A stretch of 64,000 nucleotides of DNA, taken from Tribonema minus. Its lineage: Eukaryota > Sar > Xanthophyceae > Tribonematales > Tribonemataceae. The stretch's first letter is position 1; every line of letters starts with the position of its first letter. The stretch is from contig JAFCMP010000212.1 of the NCBI GenBank assembly GCA_017506865.1, positions 930,001-994,000 of the forward strand, written 5' to 3'. The notes beneath the pieces are model-generated. The model searched no databases. It was given only the letters and a program-made list of their open reading frames with translations, and had not been told where the DNA came from. The translations under genes and the position numbers were made by a program. Positions 56,001 through 64,000 of the stretch are shown here, in pieces.

Positions 56001-59000
56001 GTGTTGAAGATGAAGTTAAGTTTAAAACTGGGGTTGAGATCGATTTTGATATACTTTGACTCACTGGACACGTGACGCAGAACGGCACCAGGAACCCTCG
56101 CCTGTGGTCGCCCTCCCTGGTGCAACCTTTTTGGCGCAAGAGTTCAGTTTTGGCGCTAGCCCTGTATACGCTGTGTGCTTCTCTGCGCCTGAACAGCACT
56201 ATTTAGGAACCCTCACCTGTGGTCGCCCTCCCAGAACGAGGGGTTACACGTCACCAGGATCTTGGTCTCCCAGAGGACCTCAAAGTAGCCCTTGTCAGCC
56301 TCGCCGCGGTTGCCATCATTGGTGCCATGGTAGTAGTTGGTGACATTGTGCTCGTCCACGTACTTCTGCATCCGTTGCTGCGCGCGGGGCGATGACATGC
56401 GGTGAGACGCGTCAGCGCATGTAATTGGGCTCGCTGCTTACGCAGTGTCGTCGTGAGCAGCCTGGCCGTCATTGGTGCCGTGGTAGTAGTTGGTGATGTT
56501 GTGCCCATCCACGTACTTCTGCATCCGTTGCTGCGCACGGGGCGGTGTATGCGGTGCGCACAGACCAGTGCGTGCAACCACGTGTCAACATCGGGCGGAG
56601 CGTGCAAGCGAGCCACAGCTGGGTTGTGCAGTCATTACGTCAACTTCAACTTGCCACGTGCCACTTTCAGATGCTCGCGCACTACAGTGATAATCAACAA
56701 CTGGTGCCGTGGTAGCAGTTGGTGATGTTGTGCTCATCCACGTATCTCTGCATCCGTTGCTGCACGTGGCACACAAAACGTTGCGCACAAATCATGGGCA
56801 TGTGACCATGCGTCAACACCGGGTGGTGCGTGTGAGCGAGCCAAAACGCTCGCGCGTCACAGTGATTATTCAACGACTGGTGCTGGTGCTCCTGTGCAAG
56901 ATTCTGAAGCATACAGAAGTACGCCTGGTAAGCATGCCGGCAAAGCATGCAAACTACGGTAACAGATGCGAATTGCTGCCTACACTTTGCTTGAAGGCCC
57001 AATGTTGCGGCCAGCAGTGCTGCTGGTTCTGCAACAGTTCCACCCTGCAGAAACACTTGCCTGCTCAGAGCTGCACGACAATTGCGATATGTTATCAAAC
57101 CTTGCGCCCATGCATCCTTCAACATTCAATAGCACCTCTGATACAGCTAACCTGGACAAGCCTGCAACTGCAGCAGCAACCTGCACAGCCAATGCTGCAC
57201 CAGGTCACTGTTGGAGCTATGCCAGCCAGTGTAATGCAGCGAAGTGGGCTCGAGTAATGGATGCTGTGTGCGAGAAAACGGTTATTGGTGGAAGGCGTTC
57301 AATATGGCGGCTAAGTGCACCTTGTCACCTAGAGCTCTATGATCTTTTGATCCGTTTCCATGCATGCGAACACACATACACACACACAAAAACAGGTGCC
57401 ACTCGTGGCACCATCAGACACATCGACCCTCTCTCTCACGTACAAACAGACGCTGCTTATGGCACCAACCGTTGGGCAGACATCCCACAGAGAGTGAAAC
57501 CCCCCTCTCTGCTCACCTGAGCCACAAAACAAGAGAAAACTGCGCCGTGAAACCCCGAGACGCCCGATGGCACACAACACACCGCATTATCGTTGTAACG
57601 CTCAACATACTTGATTTCTGCAGCCCCCCTTCCCCCCCTCGTGAACGCATGATGCAGGCGCGCAGACCACATATCCCCATGCTTCACTTAGGGTTAGGGT
57701 TAGGGTCAGGGGCTAACCCTAACTACTAACGAAGGACTTGGGGCTAAGGCTAGGTAGGGTTCGGTAGCCCTTCGTTAGGGGTTAGGGTTAAGCTAACCCT
57801 CACTCTGGCCTAACCTAACCCTCAGCTACATGCGCGAACGCTGTCGTGGAACAAAGTGGTATAGCGCGCAGCGCACCTGAGCCACGGTGCACATCCCCAC
57901 GCTTCACTTAGGGTCGAGGTTAGGGTCAGGCTAACCCTGACCTAATTCTCAGCTACATGCGCGAGCGCTGTCGTGGAACGGGTGATACAGCGCGCTGCTC
58001 ACCTGAGCCACAGTGCGCGCCCCAATCTTCCGGCCTTCGTCTTCATAAAAGTCATTGCGTAGCAGCGTGGACACCGCGAGCGTGCGCTCGTGCCACTGCG
58101 GAAAGGACCCCTCCCGCAGAAACTTCTGCAGAATGGGGTACTGTATCGGGAACAGCGACGGCCGCGGCGACGGCGTGATGCTGAAGCCGAGCATCTGCTT
58201 CACGTACTCGCTCGTGTCCTTGTACACGAACGAGCGCTTGAACGCCGCCAGGTAGTCGATGGTGCGGTAGTTGTTCCAGGGGGAGCTGTGCGCGCGAAGC
58301 GTGGGGGGTGGTGGTGGGGGGGGGTTAGGTAGGTGTACGGGTAGGTAGAGTCAGCAGCATTGTACACGAAAGAGCGCTTGAACGCCGCCAGGTAGTCAAT
58401 GTTGCGCTAGTTGTTCCAGGGGAGCTGTGCGCGAGGGGGGGGGGGGGGGGGGGGGGAGGGGTATGTAGGTATACGGGTAGGTAGCGTCGGCAGCATGTGA
58501 GGGCCATCGTCAGGCGTGAAGTGCGGGAACGCATAGTGAGGGCGCCGCAGCGGCAGCAGCAACCTAACCCTAACCATGACCCTAGGCACAAACAACAGTG
58601 CGAACTGTGAACCTTGTCTGCCGCCGCCGGTCGCAACTGAATGATCTGTCGGACGGGCTCTGCTGCCAAAGTGAAAGCCGACTTGCCGAGCGCCGACTTG
58701 ACGAGTGAAGCATGATTCAAACAGTGTGCGGCGTATTAGGTCAAGAGGCGGCAAAGCGTGTGGGCCAAGCACTTCTTTCTGCTGCTGAACCATGGCACAA
58801 GATGGCGTGCCATCAGCAGGACCTGCTTTTACTGCAGCAGCAGCAGCGCCGCCGCCGCCGCCACCGCCACAGCAGCAGCAGTGGTGGCAGTAATCAAAGT
58901 AGCCTTTGACCACACATCACTGATTTTCCTGCATAGCAGGCCAAAGTCTTTCGCTCAGAAATGCCTAGCGTACAAGGGATCCGTGCAGGCCAAGTTCATT

Positions 59001-62000
59001 GCAACGTTCTTGCATCGCTGCCGCAGCAGCACGTGTCACTTGCCATGTGACCCGGCAAGTACAGAGCGGCAAGTTGGCTTGACGCCGATGCGTGGCACGA
59101 GTACAAATGCAGTACATTTGCTGCTCTTGCTGTTCTGCTGCTCATTGAATCAAACTTCAATCACCTCTCACAGCAGGTGTACTCATTCTCGTACATTTGT
59201 AAAGTGCTGAGCAAGCGTTGAAGACGCAATGCGGTCAAGCCGAGCAGCGGTGAACGCACTGGGAGCAGGTAGTGACGTGCTGGGTTAAAGATATGGTATG
59301 TCAATCAGCGGTGATAGTGGGCCGCAGATCAGTAGCTGCTGATGGCAGCTTGCTCCTGAAAATGCAGCGTACAACGGTGCCAGCAAAACTTCGATCAGTA
59401 CTCGAGTAGGTACACTCATTCTCGTAAAATTGTGCAGTGCTCACAATTGCTGAAAACGCAATGCGTTGATGGTGGGCCGCAGATCAGTAGCTGCTGATGG
59501 CGGCATTGCTCAAGTGCAGAGTACAACGGGGCTGCCAGCAACTGCGTAGGGGTGAACACCACTCAGATAACAGGATCTGATTGGGTGCGATGTCACCAGG
59601 TCCCAGTTGCAGAAAGCCTCACAAAGTAAGTTGAGGTCTTGTCTGCGTACATGCCTCTGCGCGACAGGTGATGCTGTTCTGTAGTAGGACTGACATGCAC
59701 AAGACATGCCTCTGCCTTGTGAGTCTGATACTGTAGCGATGCTGACATGCACACCTTCACACGCTTACATATGTGCCGTTACCATTGTAATTGCCGAATG
59801 CACGCCATGGAGGGGGTGACAGTGAAGACCACAACGCGCTGGCTGGCTGTTTTGTGAAACTTGAAGTTGAGGCGATCGTGCTCTGTCAACTGATCTCAAT
59901 CAAGTATGGGTCTCGTCAGCTATCTCAATCAAAGTATAGGATGCCTGTGTCAGTACGACACCCAAAACGAACTGGCGGCACAAGTAAACTGTCGCAGCCG
60001 GAGGTCCCACAGCTGTCAGCTGATCCACTATTGAAGATGGTTGCGGACATGCAAGCACACAACTTGAAGTAGAAGTTGTGCACATGGTCCGGGCTTCATC
60101 TGCCCCATCACTAAACTGAGACGGGCATTTGCGAGGTTTGCTTGCACGCTACGCGCCGTCGGTCAGAGACGGCAATACGCGCCATTTCTCTGCTATGACC
60201 ATTCGACTTGAAGTAGCAGCAAAGAGCTGCATTACCTCTACAAGAAGTCATTCGGGTACTGTGAGTACAATGACAACAAAAAGGACCCTACCTAAAGTGC
60301 AGCCGTCCCCGTTCACACCATCACGATGGAGATTGTCCACGTCGCCATCAGACTTCAACTCTCACATGGCATTATGGAAATGCGCCATTTGACAGCCCAG
60401 CCAGACATGCCGCGTTCTGCCAGCTTTGTGGCCCAGTGCCTCTGTATATGCCGCACACTACTGCGCACTACACTATGAGCCAACCTTGACAGTCGAGAAT
60501 TGTGTGCCCACAGCAGAGTGGTCAGGAGCATCCACGCCAACTACTTTCAAAAGGCCAGTGCTATCATCAAGGTTGATCGCTGCAGTTGATGAACAACAAT
60601 ACGTACTGAGTCTGTCCCTACCACCTCCTCATTGCGACTGTGATAGCGATGGCCGACTACTAAACTTCAACTACTAATTTGATGAACTTTAAGCAGTGCT
60701 GTTACAGCAGTCGTCACGGTGTTCTTGACTAATCTCAGAGCGCTACTGTCTTGCCCACAAGTTGACACGTTCTCCACAAGTTGACACGAGAACTTGTTAT
60801 TATGAGCTTCGAATTCGACATCATAACTTGACCTACGTAGTGTTACTTGGTGGTACTGGTCGTTGGAGCACCAACAACGTTTGATGGAAGTGCTGCAACA
60901 GTCACCGCATGGTGCGCTTAGCCCAGTGGTAGCCACAGTGCAATCATTGCCATGACTCAAGGGCAGAAACCGCTATGATGGCATACCTGAAGTTCATAGT
61001 ATAAAGGCCTACTGCATGGCATTGCTCAAACTGACCGTAACGCCACGCACCTGTCATTCAACCACATAATGGTACTTGGTGGTACTGGTTATCCAAGTAC
61101 CGAGAATGTTTCAATTGCAGCACTGCAACAGTCACTGCACGGTGCGCTCAGCCCATACAATTCTTGGTAGCCAGAGTGTGGCCATGGCCATGAGGCCGAA
61201 ACCGCTATGATAGCATACTTCATACTCACTTGAAGTAGTACAAGGCCTACTGCGCATGGAATTGCTCAGACGGACCGTCACACCAGCACACGCCGCGCAC
61301 CTGTCATCGCCGCCGCGCATGGCAATGACTCGAAGGCCAAAACCGTTATGATAGCATACTTGAAGTTCACAGTATCAAGGCTAACTGCGCATGGCATTGC
61401 TCAGAAGGACCGTCACGCCACGCACCTGTCACTTCACGGTGCGCTTAGCCCATCGGTAGTCAGAGTGTTATCACTGACATGTCACTGATACTCTCAGTGA
61501 GCGCTGTCACAGTATACTTCAAACTGTGTATCAGCCTGATGAGTACGGCATTGCTCAGACTGAACCGTCATGGTATCGCCAGCACGCACACCGCGCACCT
61601 GTCATCGCCGTCGTGCATGGCAATGACTCGAAGGCCAAAACCGTTATGATCGCATTATGATACTTGAAGTTCACAGTAAAGGCCGACTGCGCATGGCATT
61701 GCTCAGACGGACCGTCACGCCACGCACCTGTCTTCGCCGTCGTGCTGCCACTCCACCCCCTTCGCCAGGTGACCGGGTGTGTCCGTCTCATCCAAAATGA
61801 TCGTTTTGTTGGGGAACGGCCCGGGGCACTCCCTCCCCTCCTCATTCTCCCGCATCCAGTTCTCCCGTTCCGGTATGTAAATGATATAGTCTGCCTCCTC
61901 GTGCCGATCCGAATGCACAAGCTGAAGTTGTGGATGCATCGCAATGCCCTCCCTGACCTGCATGGCATTGCAATGCGTGCGCAATGGACTCTAAGTTCAA

Positions 62001-63123
62001 ACCTTTTTAGAGAAGCTTTGAACTGACATCATGCAGCACTTGATGCCCTCCCTGACCTGCAAGGCATTGCAATGCGTGCGCAATGGACTCTGGGTTCAGG
62101 CTAAGGCTTTACGCAGCTTGAAGTTTGGACTAGCATCATGCAGCACACGTTTCACCGAGGCACATGCTGGACGGTCTGTGGCGTAACAACCGACTGGCGC
62201 ACCTGACGTGAAGTTGCTCTGCCATGGGTCAGAATTCATCAAACTGCGAAATGAGACATGGCAACTTACCTGTCTGGTTGATCATGCAATAGGAGAATCA
62301 GACTTTGAGCCTCAGAGTCTGAGTCAACCTCAGAGTGCACGCAATTATGCAGAAAGTCGACTCAACCGAGATGCACGCCGCCATTTAGGGTGTTTCACAA
62401 ACCTTCAAGGTAATAGCTGAACAGGCTACTTGCATGCTTCTGACAAGTGTGTGCAAGTAAGAACTGGTGCTTCATTTCAAGACTTTGAATGTGCAGCTGC
62501 GAGCCAGCGTCGGTCTCCATCAGTGCAGTTGCTATGCGTGTGTTGAAATCAATTCAAATCGACGGGTCTGCGCCTAATGCCATCACTGTGGTAGTACTTG
62601 ACAACTTCTTCGTTGAACCCTAGTGAGGTATTGCACAACTCAGAAATCTAAAAGTGTAACTGACAGTCTGCGCACAAGCTCAGGAGACAAGTCTTGATAC
62701 CCTGACCGACATGCGTACCATGTTGTCCCACGGGTGATCATACCCATTTGGGCACATGGCCACCGTCAGCTCCCGCTTGAGCTGGTGAAACGGCGCGGGC
62801 CTGTCGCAACCCGGTGTGATGCCAGCTTTGCACTCGAGTAGCACTATGTTTTCGTCTGGTGGCACCGTAGGAATAATTGGACCAGGTGTTGGCTCCGCGG
62901 AAGCAACGACGTTGGCAGCAGTTGCAGCGATGGACTCAGTATATTGCACACGCTGATGGGGGGGCAACGTGCTGGCAGCTTGCTCGCCGCTCAACATCAG
63001 CAAGCCGAGGGTCGTGTAAATGACGGAGGCCAGAGTCATTGCGGCTGCTATTGTACTGCAGCACATTCTAGGCCTCCATGCTCCTGCTGCGCCGCTCTCC
63101 TCGTTGGCAACCGTAGGCAGCAT
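53097..63123 (-). CDS. Exostosin-like type II membrane glycosyltransferase C, 6 exons, complete
   Basis: Exons (minus): 63123-62719, 61921-61728, 58285-58003, 56377-56217, 54989-54686, 53162-53097. All GT-AG, all phases fit, 470 aa, stop TGA. ATG 63123 is the first in frame. Residues about 30-52 (MTLASVIYTTLGLLML) are a signal anchor after a short cytosolic tail. The lumenal catalytic part contains CPNGYDHPWDN, DRHEEADYIIYIP, KTIILDETD, FKRSFVYKDTSEYV, KILVTCNPSFWEGDHR, TGEALAAGAMTLVDIMW, and YDTSDERDF. The 'CNPSFWEGDHR-TGEALAAGA' block corresponds to the exostosin/GT47-like pattern in which Glu-Gly-Asp and a following Glu lie near the nucleotide-sugar site. Probably a Golgi enzyme acting on matrix or wall glycans; substrate unknown. 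Nearly every intron carries degraded copies of adjacent exon ends. Confidence 0.85.
53735..54685. repeat. Satellite of exon 5 end plus 5' splice site (about 179-bp period, two half-units each)
   Basis: GTACTTCAAACAGCAGGCGG recurs at 53941, 54120, 54299, 54479 and 54658. Each period holds two versions of ACGCACCTCGAGCCCCGTGC followed by GCACG(C/T)ACGCGTCA. On the minus strand this is the last codons of exon 5 (DAYVRTGLE) followed by the GTGCGT donor. More decayed units extend left to 53735. The right end merges with the real exon border at 54686. Confidence 0.92.
55100..55160. repeat. Copy of gene C exon 5 acceptor region
   Basis: CATGATGTCCACCAGGGTCA then TCGCCCCTGCCGCAAGCGCC and TCGCCCGTTCTGCAG repeats the real exon start at 54941-54994. 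Confidence 0.9.
55236..55338 (+). mobile_element. SINE-like retroposon, diverged copy
   Basis: GAGACACTTTCAAGG, CATGTGGATTCTGGTTGC, CATCTGGGCCTTTTTGCGCC and GGCGAGAATTGATAAAA match the family. In intron 4 of gene C. Confidence 0.6.
55640..55720. repeat. ACTCGCGAGTGA simple repeat
   Basis: GACTCGCGAGTGAACTCGCG repeated, with GAGTATGAGTGATACTCGTG variants. Palindromic CTCGCGAG cores. Confidence 0.8.
55826..56124. repeat. Copies of gene C exon 4 donor region
   Basis: AACCCTCACCTGTGGTCGCC then CTCCC at 55828 and (with CTCGCC) at 56093 repeats the real border at 56209-56232. The minus strand reads GGCGACCACAG before GTGAGG each time. Confidence 0.85.
56445..56775. repeat. Two copies of gene C exon 4 acceptor region
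   Basis: ATTGGTGCCGTGGTAGTAGT then TGGTGATGTTGTGCCCATCC and ACGTACTTCTGCATCCGTTG at 56470-56535, and a second version at 56700-56770. Both repeat the real exon at 56318-56380, with the CAG acceptor in the first. Confidence 0.9.
57689..57960. repeat. Interstitial telomere-type repeats in both orientations
   Basis: TTAGGGTTAGGGTTAGGGTC (57689), GGGGTTAGGGTTAAGC and several CTAACCCT runs. A copy of the gene C exon 3 donor region (GCGCACCTGAGCCACGGTGC) lies between, at 57870-57890. Confidence 0.75.
58300..58500. repeat. Copy of gene C exon 3 acceptor region with homopolymer G tract
   Basis: 58363-58430 (AGCGCTTGAACGCCGCCAGG then TAGTCAATGTTGCGCTAGTT) repeats 58230-58290. It is followed by a run of about 20 G at 58435-58456 (a C-run on the gene strand). 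Confidence 0.88.
59300..59505. repeat. Tandem duplication of about 165 bp
   Basis: GTGGGCCGCAGATCAGTAGC then TGCTGATGGC occurs at about 59308 and 59470, with TACACTCATTCTCGTA-type sequence nearby. Confidence 0.75.
61030..61727. repeat. Four decayed copies of the gene C exon 2 donor region
   Basis: GCATGG(C/A)ATTGCTCA followed by GACCGT(C/A)ACG-type sequence and CGCGCACCTGTCATCGCCG or variants at about 61040, 61270, 61405 and 61560, then the real border at 61728. Each shows ACAG before GTGCG on the minus strand. Confidence 0.8.
61940..62136. repeat. Tandem duplication of about 95 bp
   Basis: ATGCCCTCCCTGACCTGCA then GGCATTGCAATGCGTGCGCA and ATGGACTCT is present twice, each followed by CATCATGCAGCAC. 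In intron 1 of gene C. Confidence 0.85.
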
Positions 63124-64000
63124 CGCTCTCACAGCCTCTGTCGCCACCGCCGCGTCAACTAAACGTTGTGTCCAACTAGAGGCGGTCAATCACAAATCGA
63201 AACTTCAAGTCGTTTTTCACCGAGAACAAATCACCTCCTGACGATGCATGCGTAGTATGCCCATCGGCAACGTCGAAAGTCCAAGCCACCGACGCGCCGC
63301 GCTGGCCATGTGCCACTGGGCGGCCTGACGCTTGGGCTGTTTGCATGAACAACGGGCTGTGAAGCTGCTGCTGTGAAGCTGCAGCAGCGGCTGCTGGACC
63401 GCTGCTGAGCTGTAGCTTCTAGAGGCTCAGCGCTGCAGCAGCTGCAGCAGCTGCTGCTGCAACCCCTGAGGAGTTGTTATAACATATATGTTACAACATA
63501 TATATATGTGAGGGGCAGCTGCTGCAGCTGCTGCATTGCTGCAGCTGCTGCATTGCTGCAGCTGCTGCATTGCTGCAGCTGACAAGCAGCAGGACCTGAA
63601 TCAGATGCTGCAGTCACTTGAATGGCAAATGCGACAAGGCTGCAACAATCTCACGGCTGTTGCGTTGCTGCTGCTGCAGCAGTGGTGAAAACTTAACTCC
63701 TACTAGCTTAGTGACTACTGTGGCAGCCTGAGCTGCTGCAACACCGTGACTGTCACAGTGGCTCAAGCGTGCTGCTGCTGCTGCGCGCTGACTGCACTGC
63801 AGTCTGGGCAACAACTTAAAGTTTGCTGAGTCTCCCACTTCCAAAATGAACTTTAATATTGAATGTGTCAGACAGTGCCATAGTGTCACTGTGTCACTTG
63901 GCGTTCCAACATCTTGCACGTGACACAGTGACTGTCATAGTTCTGCCACGATCATCATGGTGCTGCATCCGGGAGTCTGCTGCAGTGCACCACCTCGCCG
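63124..64000. other. 5' flank of gene C, no gene seen
   Basis: Contains the CAGCTG array and further GCTGCTGCTG runs (63668-63685, 63771-63786). No TATA element was placed with confidence and no exon of another gene was recognised. Confidence 0.4.
63360..63590. repeat. CAGCTG/GCAGC palindromic repeat array
   Basis: GCAGCTGCTGCATTGCT repeated about four times at 63513-63582, preceded by other CAGCTGCAGCAGCTG runs and an AT-rich palindrome (AACATATATGTT) at 63481-63492. It is upstream of the gene C start. Confidence 0.8.

Noticed and set aside
63513..63590. CRISPR-like array
   Set aside because: Units are directly abutting 17-mers with no spacers, in eukaryotic DNA; a simple tandem repeat.

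Overview
This window is nuclear DNA of a eukaryote with large, intron-rich genes. Introns follow GT-AG rules (one GC-AG candidate), genes run over 6-10 kb with short exons, and there are interstitial TTAGGG/CCCTAA telomere-type repeats, a hAT DNA transposon and a short retroposon family. The stramenopile/microalga-like HSF, the calmodulin-like protein, the Golgi-type glycosyltransferase-like proteins and the secreted Pro-Thr repeat protein suggest a unicellular or filamentous alga, probably a photosynthetic stramenopile. This is a judgement from protein style only; no search was run. All exon models below were built by hand from reading frame, splice signals and phase compatibility.

Layout. 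14-2232 (+): 3' part of an HSF-family transcription factor with a split DNA-binding domain and a long Q/A/S-rich tail. 3190-3720: triplicated GC-rich repeat. 6167-12256 (-): type II membrane glycosyltransferase-like gene A, six exons found. 15861-26401 (+): complete 8-exon calmodulin-like gene (158 aa, four EF-hands) with an 18-nt microexon, spread over 10.5 kb of repeat-filled introns. 28604-35596 (-): glycosyltransferase-like gene B, whose last intron contains an apparently intact hAT transposon on the opposite strand (29455-32254, 8-bp target duplication). 36976-46929 (-): complete 13-exon gene for a secreted 861-aa Pro-Thr tetrapeptide-repeat protein with a Cys-rich C-terminus. 46930-53096: repeat-rich DNA without a convincing gene. 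53097-63123 (-): complete 6-exon exostosin-like glycosyltransferase gene C (470 aa). 63124-64000: CAGCTG-rich repeats.

How they may work together: three type II membrane (Golgi-like) glycosyltransferase-like genes flank a secreted protein with about 540 residues of Pro-Thr repeats, a typical O-glycosylation substrate. A shared role in cell-wall or surface glycoprotein production is possible but is inference.

The most unusual property is that introns carry direct, decayed copies of the adjacent exon ends, splice site included ('exon-end echoes'). This is seen in four of the six gene models (calmodulin-like, B, C and the Pro-Thr gene). At 53.7-54.7 kb it has become a satellite of about ten copies of one 5' splice site with its last codons.
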